Of a stretch of DNA of 64,000 bases, positions 20,779-31,087 are shown piece by piece; the stretch's first letter is position 1, and the number at the start of each line of letters is the position of its first letter. The stretch comes from an uncultured Vibrio sp. GTDB taxonomy: Bacteria; Pseudomonadota; Gammaproteobacteria; Enterobacterales; Vibrionaceae. The translations under genes and the position numbers were made by a program. Location of the stretch: NCBI RefSeq assembly GCF_963675395.1, contig NZ_OY776223.1, positions 2,108,001 through 2,172,000 of the forward strand. The letters run 5' to 3'. The notes below the pieces were generated by a model that worked only from the letters and a program-made list of their open reading frames with translations, made no database searches and was not told where the DNA came from.

Positions 20779-21249
20779 TTACGCTTCAGCTTCGCCTTCA
20801 CTTTGTTGAGCTTGCTGCTGTAGGTAGTTCATGAACAGCGCGTCAAAGTTAACTGGCGCTAGGTTCAGTTGAGGGAACGTACCTTTAACCACTAGGCTTG
20901 AGATTGTTTCACGAGCGTATGGGAATAGGATGTTCGGGCAGAATGCACCTAGGCAATGAGCTAGTTGACCAGCTTCCATTTGCTCAGCTGTGAAGATACC
21001 ACCTTGTTGAACTTCACATAGGAACGCTGTTTCTTCTTCGTTCTTAACCGTCACAGTCAGACGTAGAACCACTTCGTAAACGCCTTCACCAAGCTCACGG
21101 CTTTGAGTGTCTAGGTCTAGCTTAACGTCAGGGTTCCACTCTTTTTGAAAGACTGCTGGAGAGTTAGGCGCTTCGAAAGAAACGTCTTTTAGGAAGATGC
21201 GTTGGATTGCGAAGTTTTGTTGTGCGTCTTGTGGTGTAGCTTCTGCCAT
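20779..21249 (-). CDS. secB: Export chaperone SecB
   Basis: SecB is a homotetrameric cytosolic chaperone that keeps precursors unfolded and hands them to SecA. The 156-residue protein begins [31 protein letters not shown] and contains the conserved [12 protein letters not shown] segment. It ends in an acidic/alanine tail. The ATG at 21249 follows AAGGATTTAA; the open frame extends 53 codons further but without family similarity. The enterobacterial neighbour grxC is absent between this gene and the rhodanese gene. Confidence 0.97.
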   Translation of the reverse strand: MAEATPQDAQQNFAIQRIFLKDVSFEAPNSPAVFQKEWNPDVKLDLDTQSRELGEGVYEVVLRLTVTVKNEEETAFLCEVQQGGIFTAEQMEAGQLAHCLGAFCPNILFPYARETISSLVVKGTFPQLNLAPVNFDALFMNYLQQQAQQSEGEAEA

Positions 21250-21465
21250 TTTTAAATCCTTAATAAACATTGTTGGGTTTAGAACGCCTAAACCCAGAAA
21301 ACTGGTTTGTCCTGAGACTAACTGAGCAAGTTTACCTTGACTAGATGAAGCGTGTATTACGTGCAAAGCGTCACAACTTAAGGCTTCAACTGCTTTCTGT
21401 TTGCTCAATTTTTATTCACGAGACATTCAATTGCGATGAAGGCGAACCTTGCTTCTTACCATGTA

Positions 21466-21900
21466 CTACTTTTTACCGCGTACTAAAGGAAGGTTCGCTT
21501 CGTTCCATGCAACCAAACCGTTTTTCAGTAGGCTTACGTTTGTAAAGCCTGCTTTTGCTAGTAGGTTTGCGCTCTCCTGAGCGGCTTGGCCCGTCTTGCA
21601 TACTAGGATGATTGGGTCGGATTTATGGTTTTCAAGGCTACCAAAGCTACCCGATTTGATATCTGACGGTAAAATGTGAAGTGAGTCAGTGATATGACCT
21701 TTTTTGTATTCATCTTTAGTACGAATGTCCACCACTACACCGTTTTCACGGTTAATAAGGTGAGTCAGTTGGTTTACGTTGATTTCTTTATACGCCGCTG
21801 TCGCTGACTTCACGATATTCAGGATAAATGCGATAAGAAGACCTACCCAAACCAAAGATAGAATCATGTTCTGTTGGAAAAAATCAATATACTCTTGCAT
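21466..21900 (-). CDS. yibN: Membrane-anchored rhodanese (YibN-like)
   Basis: This 144-residue protein has one N-terminal membrane helix (about residues 11-30) and a cytosolic single rhodanese domain (about 40-140). The active-site loop is CKTGQA with nucleophile C101, and VVDIRTKDEYKKGHI matches the rhodanese fold. It probably carries persulfide sulfur at the membrane; the acceptor is unknown. It lies upstream of secB and is divergent from gpmI, the order found in E. coli. Confidence 0.9.
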   Translation of the reverse strand: MQEYIDFFQQNMILSLVWVGLLIAFILNIVKSATAAYKEINVNQLTHLINRENGVVVDIRTKDEYKKGHITDSLHILPSDIKSGSFGSLENHKSDPIILVCKTGQAAQESANLLAKAGFTNVSLLKNGLVAWNEANLPLVRGKK

Positions 21901-22453
21901 GTCTTGAGCTCTTGCACTGTTGGCGGAAAATTAAAGCAGGAGTATAGCGAGGTTAGGCCTCTTAGGCGAGAGGGTTAAAATTTTCTAACCAATAATTGAG
22001 ATCTCCACAAATTCATCCGGCCTGAACTGTCTGGCTATCGTAAGCGGCATTATTCATCGAGACTTCCTATTATAGTTATCGGTCTAACTGACTTCTGTTT
22101 TCCAGTAAAAGGAGAACAATAGGAGATAGGTTTCATTTTTTACTGCGATAAAAACACCGCTAATGCTCGACATACAGAGAGAATTTTACAGCCAAAATAA
22201 GAGATAAAATCCGAGTATCAACGGGGTGTACAAAGCGTAATGGAAGTGACTATGCTTGTTGGACAGGTTTGCTGACAGGGAGTCGTTGCTCGCCAAACTT
22301 GTAAGATAGCAACAATAAATCGCAAACAATATTTGATCTTAACCTACAGTTTTGGTTAAAAAGTGTAGTAAAATTACGCTAGTTTTGTTTCAAGGTTAGA
22401 TAGGGCAGTGAAGCCCTACGCCAAAAGTTACTAAATTTGATGAGGTCATCACT
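21901..22453. other. Long divergent intergenic region rhodanese gene / gpmI
   Basis: This gap of 553 bases has no convincing gene. Near the rhodanese side there is a hairpin at 21951-21990: outer GGTTAG paired with CTAACC and inner CCTCT paired with AGAGG. The remainder is AT-rich and presumably holds the gpmI promoter, perhaps with a long leader. I could not fix the promoter elements. Confidence 0.4.
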
Positions 22454-23986
22454 ATGTCAGCTAAGAAGCCATTGGCTCTAGTTATCCTTGACGGTTACGG
22501 TTACCGTGAAGACACAGCAAGTAACGCAATTGCGAATGCAAAAACTCCAGTCATGGATGCATTGATTGCGAATAACCCAAATACTCTAATCTCTGCTTCA
22601 GGTATGGATGTTGGCCTTCCTGATGGTCAAATGGGTAACTCAGAAGTTGGTCATACCAATATTGGTGCGGGTCGCGTTGTATACCAAGATTTAACGCGTA
22701 TTACTAAGTCGATTGCCGATGGAGAGTTTGAACAAACTCCAGCATTAGTTGAAGCTATCGACGCGGCGGTGAAAGCTGAGAAAGCAGTACACATCATGGG
22801 TCTGATGTCTCCAGGTGGCGTACACTCTCATGAAGACCACATTTACGCAGCGGTTGAAATGGCAGCAGCTCGTGGCGCAGAAAAAATCTACCTACACTGC
22901 TTCCTGGATGGTCGTGATACGCCACCTCGCAGTGCAGAAAACTCGCTACAACGTTTCCAAGATCTATTCGCGAAACTAGGTAAAGGCCGCGTTGCTTCTC
23001 TAGTGGGCCGTTACTATGCAATGGACCGTGACAACAACTGGGAACGTGTTCAGGTTGCTTACGATCTACTGACTCAAGCGAAAGCAGAGTTCACTGCTGA
23101 AACGGCAGTCGCTGGTCTGGAAGCGGCTTACGCTCGTGAAGAAAATGATGAGTTCGTCAAAGCGACAGCGATTAAAGCTGAAGGCCAAGAAGACGCAATC
23201 ATGCAAGATGGCGATACTGTTATCTTCATGAACTACCGTGCTGACCGTGCACGTCAAATCACGCGTGCATTCGTACCTGAATTTGACGGTTTTGAACGTG
23301 AAGTATTCCCAGCGCTTAACTTCGTTATGCTAACTCAATACGCGGCGGATATCCCACTAGCAATCGCCTTCCCACCTGCATCTCTAGAGAACACGTACGG
23401 TGAGTGGTTGTCTAAGCAAGGTCAAACTCAGCTACGTATCTCTGAAACAGAGAAATACGCGCACGTTACTTTCTTCTTCAACGGCGGTGTTGAAAGCGAA
23501 TTTGACGGTGAAGAGCGTCAACTAGTTGCTTCGCCAAAAGTAGCAACTTACGACCTTCAACCAGAAATGAGCTCTCCTGAGCTAACTGAGAAGCTGGTAG
23601 CGGCTATCAAGTCTGGTAAATACGACACCATCATCTGTAACTACCCGAATGCAGATATGGTTGGTCACACTGGCGTTTACGAAGCTGCTGAAAAAGCGAT
23701 CGAAGCACTAGATGAAAGCGTGGGTAAAGTGGTTGAAGCTATCAAAGAAGCGGGCGGCCAGCTACTTATCACGGCTGACCACGGTAACGCAGAAATGATG
23801 GTTGACCCAGAAACTGGCGGTACTCACACTGCGCACACAAACCTACCAGTACCTCTAATCTACGTAGGTGACAAAGCGGTTGAGTTTAAAGACGGCGGTA
23901 AACTGTCTGACCTAGCGCCGACCATGCTTTCTCTGGCTGGCCTAGAAATTCCTGCAGAAATGTCTGGTGACATTCTAGTTAAGTAA
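22454..23986 (+). CDS. gpmI: 2,3-bisphosphoglycerate-independent phosphoglycerate mutase
   Basis: This Mn2+-dependent enzyme interconverts 3- and 2-phosphoglycerate in glycolysis. The 510-residue protein is an alkaline-phosphatase-superfamily member: [12 protein letters not shown] holds the first metal aspartate, S63 in [12 protein letters not shown] is the phosphorylated serine, and [10 protein letters not shown] carries the second metal cluster near residue 440. Full length, with its own terminator downstream. The neighbour order is like E. coli gpmM, although envC lies elsewhere here. Confidence 0.97.
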   Translation: MSAKKPLALVILDGYGYREDTASNAIANAKTPVMDALIANNPNTLISASGMDVGLPDGQMGNSEVGHTNIGAGRVVYQDLTRITKSIADGEFEQTPALVEAIDAAVKAEKAVHIMGLMSPGGVHSHEDHIYAAVEMAAARGAEKIYLHCFLDGRDTPPRSAENSLQRFQDLFAKLGKGRVASLVGRYYAMDRDNNWERVQVAYDLLTQAKAEFTAETAVAGLEAAYAREENDEFVKATAIKAEGQEDAIMQDGDTVIFMNYRADRARQITRAFVPEFDGFEREVFPALNFVMLTQYAADIPLAIAFPPASLENTYGEWLSKQGQTQLRISETEKYAHVTFFFNGGVESEFDGEERQLVASPKVATYDLQPEMSSPELTEKLVAAIKSGKYDTIICNYPNADMVGHTGVYEAAEKAIEALDESVGKVVEAIKEAGGQLLITADHGNAEMMVDPETGGTHTAHTNLPVPLIYVGDKAVEFKDGGKLSDLAPTMLSLAGLEIPAEMSGDILVK

Positions 23987-24007
23987 TTAACTGAAACCCT
24001 GAATGAT

Positions 24008-24036
24008 AAAAGCCCGAGTTGATCTCGGGCTTTTTT
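24008..24036 (+). terminator. Terminator of gpmI
   Basis: An 11-bp stem (AAAAGCCCGAG with CTCGGGCTTTT), five-base loop, T6; it separates convergent genes. Confidence 0.9.
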
Positions 24037-24058
24037 GTGTCTTGATATTATGTGAACA

Positions 24059-24946
24059 CTACTGGACCAAAATCCCAGCGCCAATCACCGCCAGAGCAGC
24101 TCCTAGCCAGGCAAACCTATTTGGTCTGCGCTTGGTATAAATCCAGAGTAGTGGTAGCAGCATGATTGGTGTGGTTGACGACAGTAGCGCGACCATACCG
24201 ACATTCCCGTCACGCAGCGCATAAAGAATCAGTGTCATTCCCACTGCCATGGCGAGAAAGCCGTTCAAAGCGGTAATGCCAAAAACACGCCACGTAATAT
24301 GTTGTGTGGGTTTGGCGACTTTCACTCCGATAAACAGTAACAAGCAGTGCGCGATAAAAGCGCTAATCATACGAATCGCGGAGGCTGCAACAGGGTCGAC
24401 GCTGGTTTGCATCACTGGTTTGGCAATGATGCCCCCAAGCGCCTGACATAACGCCGCAGTGAGTCCCAATCCCAACCCTAACCAAATATTGCCTTTGACT
24501 TGCTCCAGGACATTATTGGTTTGCCCGCGCCGACCAAAGAAAATGGCCATCACAACACCACTGAATACCAGTGCTGCGCCGAGCATTTCCATCGAGGTCA
24601 TGCTTTCACTAAACAGGAAGTAACCAAGGATGGTTGAGAAGACAGCATGACAGGAGAACAGCAAACCCGCTTGCCTTGGGCCCATACGATTCATACAGGC
24701 AAACAGGGCAGTATCGCCAATGAAGATACCAATCAAGCCTGAGGCCATCATTGGCGTGATGTGCTCTATTGAGACACTTAACCAACCTCCGGTCACCCAA
24801 GCCATGGTCGAAAGGATTACTGCTGTACACCCCATACGCCAACGGCTATAGGCGAATGCACCCATGTGCTGCGCTGGAATGACGGAAATCAGGCTAGAGA
24901 TCGCCCATAAAAAAGCAGCACCAAGTGCCAGCCATTCATAACCCAT
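24059..24946 (-). CDS. EamA/DMT-family transporter
   Basis: This 295-residue inner-membrane protein has ten hydrophobic helices in two EamA repeats (about 1-135 and 155-295). The second repeat ends ALAVIGAGILVQ. DMT exporters move amino acids, metabolites or drugs; the substrate cannot be read from this sequence. The gene is alone between two terminators, convergent with gpmI. Confidence 0.88.
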   Translation of the reverse strand: MGYEWLALGAAFLWAISSLISVIPAQHMGAFAYSRWRMGCTAVILSTMAWVTGGWLSVSIEHITPMMASGLIGIFIGDTALFACMNRMGPRQAGLLFSCHAVFSTILGYFLFSESMTSMEMLGAALVFSGVVMAIFFGRRGQTNNVLEQVKGNIWLGLGLGLTAALCQALGGIIAKPVMQTSVDPVAASAIRMISAFIAHCLLLFIGVKVAKPTQHITWRVFGITALNGFLAMAVGMTLILYALRDGNVGMVALLSSTTPIMLLPLLWIYTKRRPNRFAWLGAALAVIGAGILVQ

Positions 24947-25031
24947 GATTGAGTAAGATCCTGTTGGTTCGGGAGGAAGGCTCTAATATGCATGAAATTT
25001 TATCGATGTAAAAGAGCAAGTTATCGGCAAT

Positions 25032-25060
25032 AAAAAAGCAGCTTTATATGCTGCTTTTTT
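25032..25060. terminator. Bidirectional-type terminator upstream of the EamA gene
   Basis: AAAAAAGCAGC pairs with GCTGCTTTTTT across a seven-base loop. It lies past the 3' end of the leftward anion-transporter gene, so its main role is to end that transcript. Confidence 0.9.
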
Positions 25061-25104
25061 GGGAACTAAAGTTCGCGTGGTGGACACGTTGACAGGTTAA
25101 GTCG

Positions 25105-26538
25105 TCAAAACAGAATGAGAACCGCGCCGTAGACAATGAACAAACCGATCAAACCGAGGATAAGACCGACTTTCGCCATGTCTTTACTTTCGATCAAGCC
25201 TGTCGAGTAAGCCAGTGAGTTTGGTGGTGTAGATACGGGTAGAATCATGCCCAGTGACGCAGAGAAGGCGACCACAACCAGTAAGCCTTGGAGCCCACCG
25301 ATAGAAACTAGGCTAGGCATGGATGCACCAATAGCAGCAGCAATTGGCATTAACAAGTTCGCTGTCGCGGTATTGGACATAAAGTTTGCCATTAGCCAAC
25401 AAACAACCGATAGAGCGAGTACAACTGCAAATGGAGAGAGAGCTTCATAGTTAATAGCATGAGCTAAGGCTTCTGCTAAGCCCGTTTTATCCAGCGCGAT
25501 ACCAATTGCAATACCACCGGCTACCAGCCAAAGCACGTCCCAGTTAATCAATTTCAGCTCTTCTTTGCCCATGATGCCTGTCAAGGTAAAGATTGCCAGC
25601 GGGATAATGGCGACCACATAGGTGTTCATGCCGTGGGCTTGGGTTGTCATCCATAGCAGAATCGTCATTGCAAACGTCACGTAGACCACATAGGCACGCC
25701 AACTTCTCTTGAACGTCCCATCCAGTTTGAGTTTCATCTCTGCCTCGCTAGAAGGGAAAAGCTTTTGCAGTAAGAACCAGGCAATGGTGAGTTGTATTAA
25801 TACAAATGGCAGGCCCATCATCATCCAGCTCAAAAAATCAATGCTGTTTTCACCAGTAAGGTACTGTAGGGCAATCGCATTGGGTGGCGTACCAATCGGC
25901 GTTGCGATACCGCCAGTGTTCGCCGCGATCGGAATACACAGTACCAGCGCTTTAATGCCTAGATCGCCCTTAGGTGCGGACGCCACAATGGGACCTAATA
26001 GAGCCAGCATCATCACGGTTGTCGCGGTATTGGACATAAACATAGAGAATATGGCAGTGATCAGCATTAGACCAAGCATGATGAATTTGGGTTGTGTACC
26101 AAACGGTTTGAGCAGGACACGCGCCAGGTTGTTGTCGAGATCGTACTTTGAGGCTGCGATGGCGAGTGCAAAGCCACCCATAAAGAGAATGATGATTGGA
26201 GACGAGAAAGCGGAAAAAATGTCGGTGTAGGCGATCAGATCACCAAGGTCGTGACCTGCTGGCGGGGCACGAAAGAGGTGCAATCCTTTATCGGAAATCA
26301 TGATCAGTTCAAGAGCGATGATCAGAATTGAGGTGGCGAAAACGGGAACGGGTTCCAGTACCCAAAGCAGGGCTGCAAGAAGAAAAATAGCCAGTAGACG
26401 ATGTTGAATTAAAGTCAGATCGTCTATAGGAATGGCGTCGATCGGCATCATTAAGACGCCAAGCGGAATCAAAAAACACACCAGCAATTTGACCAGTGTA
26501 CTCGCACTCATCTTTGGCATTAGTCGCCCCTCTAACAT
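25105..26538 (-). CDS. DASS-family sodium/dicarboxylate (anion) symporter
   Basis: This 477-residue polytopic protein belongs to the SLC13/DASS family, which takes up C4-dicarboxylates, citrate or sulfate with Na+. Both halves carry the substrate/Na+ motif SNT (FMSNTATTVMM near residue 170 and FMSNTATANLL near 395) and the TPPN-type loops GTPPNAIA and STPPNSLAYS, the diagnostic paired repeat. The ATG at 26538 with GGAG five bases upstream is preferred over a GTG at 26544. The exact substrate is not evident; succinate-type dicarboxylates are most likely. Confidence 0.9.
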   Translation of the reverse strand: MLEGRLMPKMSASTLVKLLVCFLIPLGVLMMPIDAIPIDDLTLIQHRLLAIFLLAALLWVLEPVPVFATSILIIALELIMISDKGLHLFRAPPAGHDLGDLIAYTDIFSAFSSPIIILFMGGFALAIAASKYDLDNNLARVLLKPFGTQPKFIMLGLMLITAIFSMFMSNTATTVMMLALLGPIVASAPKGDLGIKALVLCIPIAANTGGIATPIGTPPNAIALQYLTGENSIDFLSWMMMGLPFVLIQLTIAWFLLQKLFPSSEAEMKLKLDGTFKRSWRAYVVYVTFAMTILLWMTTQAHGMNTYVVAIIPLAIFTLTGIMGKEELKLINWDVLWLVAGGIAIGIALDKTGLAEALAHAINYEALSPFAVVLALSVVCWLMANFMSNTATANLLMPIAAAIGASMPSLVSIGGLQGLLVVVAFSASLGMILPVSTPPNSLAYSTGLIESKDMAKVGLILGLIGLFIVYGAVLILF

Positions 26539-26647
26539 AGTCACTCCATTGCACAGATTAATTGATTGTGCTTTTAAGTACTTAGAGGCAAGTATGAGTT
26601 TGAAAATGTTAGTCTAAATTTCGAACAGAGTTTTGTTTTTTATCAAT

Positions 26648-26674
26648 AAAAAAAAGCCTCCGTATTTGGAGGCT
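26648..26674 (-). terminator. Terminator of psd
   Basis: AGCCTCC pairs with GGAGGCT across a six-base loop, with a run of eight As on the left that becomes the U tract of the leftward psd transcript. Confidence 0.85.
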
Positions 26675-26702
26675 ATGGAATTCATTGATTTTACTGGGAA
26701 GG

Positions 26703-27560
26703 TTATTGCTTGTGAGCGTAAGGGGTGCCCATTACCGTTGTCTTACCATTTGCCATTGTTTCATCGAATGTGATGGCATCTTTCGCGAACAGGTTGATAA
26801 CGGTTGAACCCAGCTTAAAGCGACCCATCTCTTCGCCTTTCTTCAGGATGACTGCTTTGTTACCTTCCGCTGGATAGTCCCATTTGTACACGGTATTACC
26901 GCGAGGAGGCGTAATGGTACCAGCCCAAACCTGTTCAATACTGCCTACGATGGTTGCGCCAACCAGTACCTGGGCCATTGGACCAAACTCGGTATCGAAA
27001 ATACAAACGACCCGTTCGTTGCGTGCAAAGAGGTTTGGTACGTTTTCAGCTGTCAGTGGGTTTACTGAGAACAACTCGCCCGGAACGTAAATCATCTGAC
27101 GCAGAGTGCCGTCACATGGCATATGTACACGGTGGTAGTCACGAGGTGACAGGTATAGCGTTGCAAATGAGCCTTCTTGGAACTCTTCTGCCAGCTTTGC
27201 ATCACCGCCAAGCAGTTCTTGCGCAGAAAAGTAGTGACCTTTTGCCTGGATCAATTGACCATTTTCAATCGGGCCAAACTGACTGACACAAGCATCCGCA
27301 GGGTGAGTGATCACCGCTTCGTCTTCAGTAATCGGACGCGCGCCTTCTTTAAGTTCACGAACAAAAAACTCGTTAAACGTTTTAAAGTGCTTAGGGTCGG
27401 AGTGCTTCGCCTCGTCCATGTTGACATTGTATTGTTTGATAAACCAGCGAATGACTGCTGTTGTCAGACCGCCAGCTTTTGCTGAAGCTAGTTTACCCAT
27501 CAGGCGGGTTAAGCCATGTTGTGGGATCCAGTACTGCAGTCCAACTTTAATCTTGTCCAT
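26703..27560 (-). CDS. psd: Phosphatidylserine decarboxylase proenzyme
   Basis: Psd makes phosphatidylethanolamine at the inner membrane. The 285-residue proenzyme self-cleaves at the conserved LGST motif (in [11 protein letters not shown] near residue 250), leaving a pyruvoyl group on the small subunit. Other conserved elements are the HPAD segment (about 90) and [13 protein letters not shown] with catalytic histidines. The ATG at 27560 follows GGAATTAAAG and gives [11 protein letters not shown]; the ten codons upstream are discarded. It lies downstream of rsgA as in E. coli. Confidence 0.96.
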   Translation of the reverse strand: MDKIKVGLQYWIPQHGLTRLMGKLASAKAGGLTTAVIRWFIKQYNVNMDEAKHSDPKHFKTFNEFFVRELKEGARPITEDEAVITHPADACVSQFGPIENGQLIQAKGHYFSAQELLGGDAKLAEEFQEGSFATLYLSPRDYHRVHMPCDGTLRQMIYVPGELFSVNPLTAENVPNLFARNERVVCIFDTEFGPMAQVLVGATIVGSIEQVWAGTITPPRGNTVYKWDYPAEGNKAVILKKGEEMGRFKLGSTVINLFAKDAITFDETMANGKTTVMGTPYAHKQ

Positions 27561-27676
27561 CTTTAATTCCGATACTTCTGTTAGATACACGCGTTAGGGC
27601 GCGTGATGTTACTGAAATTTAATTTACTTGTCAGTATCTGGTGAAGAATTATTACACAGTTGCGGCGACAATCCGG

Positions 27677-28741
27677 TTACAGATCCGCTTTCTTATTGCG
27701 TGAATATTGACGGTTTGCCTTATTCTCCACCATGCTTTCGAGGATTCGATGGTAGTTTTCAAATCGAACTTCACTGATTTCACCTTTCTCTACGGCTTCA
27801 CGCAGAATACAGCCAGGGTCATCATTGTGTTTACAGTCTCGGAATTTGCAGCCGCCAAGGTATGGGCGGAACTCAATGAATGCTTTGGTCACTTCCTCGG
27901 CTTCTAAATGCCATAGGCCAAACTCACGCACCCCGGGAGAATCAATCAGATCGCCACCTGTAGGAATGTGGTACAGACGTGCAGCTGTCGTGGTGTGTTG
28001 GCCTAATCCTGAGTTTTCAGAAACTTCGCCCTCTTCCACTTCTTGCTCTAATTCTGGCATGAGTGCGTTGACGAGGCTGGATTTACCCACACCAGATTGA
28101 CCGACAAAGATATTGATACGGTCACGTAACTGAGCTTCCAGTTCCTCAATACCTTCGCCAGATTTTTTACTGACAAACATCACCTTGTAGCCAATGCGTT
28201 GGTATTCTTTCAGCCACTCTTCGTACATTGCACGATCGTCAGCTTCGAGCAGATCGACTTTGTTCAGAACGAGCAGAGGCGCAATGCTGAGTGTTTCTGC
28301 AGCAACCAAGTAACGGTCGATGATATTGAGCGAAAGCTCGGGCAACACGGAAGAAACGATCACCATTTGGTCAATGTTTGCCGCGACAGGTTTGAGCCCA
28401 TCGTAATAGTCCGGTCGAGTCAGCATTGAAGTGCGAGGCTCAACGGCTTCCACAACACCAGAAATTCCGGCCATTGATTCAAGGCCTTCGCGCCACAACA
28501 CTCGGTCTCCGGAAACCAGAGATTCGACGCCGCGACGAAGATTACAGCGTTGAACCTGACCCGTTTCTAAATCTTCAATATCAGCATGTTGGCCAAAGCG
28601 AGTGATCACTAAGCCTTGTTTACTCGAGCCTAGCATGGCCTCATCCCATTGGATGGACTCATCTTGTTTCTTCAAACGTTTCTGTTGGTTGTTACGAACG
28701 CGTCGTACCTGACCTTTGGTTAACTTTTTCTTTTTCGCCAC
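27677..28741 (-). CDS. rsgA: Small ribosomal subunit biogenesis GTPase RsgA
   Basis: RsgA checks late 30S subunit maturation and releases RbfA. The 354-residue protein has a basic N-terminus and OB fold (to about 105), then a circularly permuted GTPase with motif order G4 (NKVD), G1 ([10 protein letters not shown]) and G3 (DSPG). It ends with a zinc-binding C-terminal domain ([15 protein letters not shown]). The start codon is GTG at 28741, as in E. coli. It is divergent from orn. Confidence 0.96.
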   Translation of the reverse strand: MAKKKKLTKGQVRRVRNNQQKRLKKQDESIQWDEAMLGSSKQGLVITRFGQHADIEDLETGQVQRCNLRRGVESLVSGDRVLWREGLESMAGISGVVEAVEPRTSMLTRPDYYDGLKPVAANIDQMVIVSSVLPELSLNIIDRYLVAAETLSIAPLLVLNKVDLLEADDRAMYEEWLKEYQRIGYKVMFVSKKSGEGIEELEAQLRDRINIFVGQSGVGKSSLVNALMPELEQEVEEGEVSENSGLGQHTTTAARLYHIPTGGDLIDSPGVREFGLWHLEAEEVTKAFIEFRPYLGGCKFRDCKHNDDPGCILREAVEKGEISEVRFENYHRILESMVENKANRQYSRNKKADL

Positions 28742-28870
28742 AATTTTGTACTTAATATGAGTTAACTCAAGCTATTGAGCTCGCTATCGGCTCAAGTTAG
28801 TGAGTATCGTGTTTCAAGTAATTTGAGGTATAGTACCTTTTTTATCGATAAACAAATAGGCGGCGTAACC

Positions 28871-29416
28871 ATGTCCTTTAGCGATCAAAACCTGATATGG
28901 GTTGATTTAGAGATGACAGGGCTCGATCCTGAAACGCACAAAATCATAGAAATTGCTTCTATTGTCACCGATAGCGAATTAAATATTCTGGCTGAAGGGC
29001 CGGTACTTGCTGTTCATCAGCCGGAAGATGAACTGGCTAAAATGGATGACTGGTGCACCAATACACATACTGCAAGTGGTTTGGTTGAGCGTGTCCGTAA
29101 CAGTAAAACTTCTGAACAAGATGCCGTTGCTCAAACTATTGCTTTCCTGGAGCAGTGGGTGCCTAAGGGGGCTTCACCTATTTGTGGTAACAGCATTGGT
29201 CAAGATCGTCGCTTCCTCTACAAGCACATGCCAGAGCTAGAAGAATACTTCCACTACCGTTATTTGGATGTCAGCACACTTAAAGAGCTTACTCGTCGAT
29301 GGAAGCCAGAAGTGCTGGATGGTTTTTCTAAACAAGGCACACATTTGGCTTTAGATGACATTCGTGAGTCTATTGCTGAACTGAAGTACTATCGAGAGAC
29401 GATCTTTAAAATTTAA
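28871..29416 (+). CDS. orn: Oligoribonuclease
   Basis: Orn degrades 2-5-nucleotide RNAs, including pGpG from cyclic-di-GMP breakdown, to mononucleotides. The 181-residue DEDDh exonuclease has [13 protein letters not shown] (first D and E), [11 protein letters not shown] (second D) and [11 protein letters not shown] with the catalytic histidine and last aspartate. The ATG at 28871 gives the family N-terminus; the frame upstream to 28775 is promoter DNA. The tRNA array starts 156 bases downstream. Confidence 0.97.
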   Translation: MSFSDQNLIWVDLEMTGLDPETHKIIEIASIVTDSELNILAEGPVLAVHQPEDELAKMDDWCTNTHTASGLVERVRNSKTSEQDAVAQTIAFLEQWVPKGASPICGNSIGQDRRFLYKHMPELEEYFHYRYLDVSTLKELTRRWKPEVLDGFSKQGTHLALDDIRESIAELKYYRETIFKI

Positions 29417-29512
29417 TTGTTAAGGCTGCGATCTAAATAGTTGTCATTCATGGCTGTTTTGCTTGCTTTTTCATCATTCAGTAAAAAATTAAAGTTTTTT
29501 TGAAGGAAGGAC

Positions 29513-29540
29513 TTGCATCACAAAAAAATGCTCTTATAAT
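29513..29540 (+). promoter_or_regulatory. Promoter of the tRNA array
   Basis: A perfect -10 TATAAT lies at 29535-29540 with a weak -35 TTGCAT 16 bases upstream, 33 bases before the first tRNA. The bases after the -10 (TCGCAGCCC) are GC-rich, resembling the discriminator of stable-RNA promoters under stringent control. Confidence 0.65.
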
Positions 29541-29572
29541 TCGCAGCCCTGAACAGCGGAAACGTTGTGAAT

Positions 29573-29648
29573 GCGACACTAGCTCAGTTGGTAGAGCGCA
29601 ACCTTGCCAAGGTTGAGGTCACGAGTTCGAACCTCGTGTGTCGCTCCA
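29573..29648 (+). tRNA. tRNA-Gly (GCC), copy 1
   Basis: 76 bases with an intact cloverleaf: acceptor GCGACAC/GTGTCGC, D-loop GCTCAGTTGGTAGAGC, anticodon GCC in CCTTGCCAAGG, T arm ACGAG-TTCGAAC-CTCGT, encoded CCA. First gene of the array. Confidence 0.97.
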
Positions 29649-29702
29649 CTTTTTCTTAAGTGGGAAGTATAGCTCTCATTGTGCTTAACAATGAAATACG
29701 GA

Positions 29703-29779
<77 letters not shown>

Positions 29780-29811
29780 AATTAAGATTAAACGCACTGG
29801 CGGTTAATCAT

Positions 29812-29887
29812 GCGACACTAGCTCAGTTGGTAGAGCGCAACCTTGCCAAGGTTGAGGTCACGAGTTCGAACCTCGTGTGTCGCTCCA
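29812..29887 (+). tRNA. tRNA-Gly (GCC), copy 2
   Basis: Identical to copy 1 over 76 bases. It begins a 242-base unit (Gly, spacer, fMet, spacer) that is repeated at 30054. Confidence 0.97.
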
Positions 29888-29944
29888 CTTTCTTTTTGAG
29901 TGGACAGTATAAGCGCTCATCATGCTTTGAATGATGATTACGGA

Positions 29945-30021
<77 letters not shown>

Positions 30022-30053
30022 AATTAAGATTAAACGCACTGGCGGTTAATCAT

Positions 30054-30129
30054 GCGACACTAGCTCAGTTGGTAGAGCGCAACCTTGCCAAGGTTGAGGT
30101 CACGAGTTCGAACCTCGTGTGTCGCTCCA
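30054..30129 (+). tRNA. tRNA-Gly (GCC), copy 3
   Basis: Identical in sequence to copy 1; part of the second 242-base unit. Confidence 0.97.
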
Positions 30130-30186
30130 CTTTCTTTTTGAGTGGACAGTATAAGCGCTCATCATGCTTTGAATGATGATTACGGA

Positions 30187-30263
<77 letters not shown>

Positions 30264-30295
30264 AATTAAGATTAAACGCAATAGCGGTTAATCAT

Positions 30296-30371
30296 GCGAC
30301 ACTAGCTCAGTTGGTAGAGCGCAACCTTGCCAAGGTTGAGGTCACGAGTTCGAACCTCGTGTGTCGCTCCA
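30296..30371 (+). tRNA. tRNA-Gly (GCC), copy 4
   Basis: Intact and identical to copy 1. After this copy the spacing changes: the next gene is another tRNA-Gly 35 bases on. Confidence 0.97.
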
Positions 30372-30406
30372 AACATAGCTCTCATTGTGCTTAACAGTGA
30401 CAAAAT

Positions 30407-30482
30407 GCGACACTAGCTCAGTTGGTAGAGCGCAACCTTGCCAAGGTTGAGGTCACGAGTTCGAACCTCGTGTGTCGCTCCA
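30407..30482 (+). tRNA. tRNA-Gly (GCC), copy 5
   Basis: Intact and identical to copy 1; 35-base spacers on each side contain the recurring segment CATTGTGCT. Confidence 0.97.
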
Positions 30483-30517
30483 AATATAGCTTTCATTGTG
30501 CTCAACAGTGACAAAAT

Positions 30518-30608
30518 GCGACACTAGCTCAGTTGGTAGAGCGCAACCTTGCCAAGGTTGAGGTCACGCCTTTTTGTTTACGAATAGGGAACCTCGTGTG
30601 TCGCTCCA
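30518..30608 (+). pseudogene. Broken tRNA-Gly (GCC) with an insertion in the T arm
   Basis: The 5' 51 bases and the 3' end from AACCTCGTG through CCA match the intact copies. In between, the six bases AGTTCG of the T arm are replaced by 21 unrelated bases starting CCTTTTTGTTTACG, so the gene is 15 bases longer (91) and has lost the TTCGAAC T loop and part of the T stem. The acceptor, D and anticodon arms are still intact. It is very unlikely to give a functional tRNA. A sequencing or assembly error is possible but would not easily produce this pattern. Confidence 0.85.
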
Positions 30609-30647
30609 AATATATAGCCTTCATTGTGCTTAACAATGAAATACGGA

Positions 30648-30724
<77 letters not shown>

Positions 30725-30756
30725 AATTAAGATTAAACGCAATAGCGGTTAATCAT

Positions 30757-30832
30757 GCGACACTAGCTCAGTTGGTAGAGCGCAACCTTGCCAAGGTTGA
30801 GGTCACGAGTTCGAACCTCGTGTGTCGCTCCA
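30757..30832 (+). tRNA. tRNA-Gly (GCC), copy 6 (intact)
   Basis: Intact and identical to copy 1; follows fMet copy 4 after a 32-base spacer of the same type as earlier in the array. Confidence 0.97.
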
Positions 30833-30867
30833 AATATAGCTTTCATTGTGCTTAACTGTGACAAAAT

Positions 30868-30943
30868 GCGACACTAGCTCAGTTGGTAGAGCGCAACCTT
30901 GCCAAGGTTGAGGTCACGAGTTCGAACCTCGTGTGTCGCTCCA
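30868..30943 (+). tRNA. tRNA-Gly (GCC), copy 7 (intact)
   Basis: Intact and identical to copy 1; 35-base spacer from the previous tRNA-Gly. Confidence 0.97.
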
Positions 30944-30982
30944 AATATATAGCCTTCATTGTGCTTAACAATGAAATACGGA

Positions 30983-31059
<77 letters not shown>

Positions 31060-31087
31060 AATTCAAGACAGTTTGATTGTTATTTAT

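Noticed and set aside
21345..21545. 66-residue plus-strand frame between secB and the rhodanese gene
   Set aside because: It runs into the rhodanese gene on the other strand and has no start signal or recognisable similarity.
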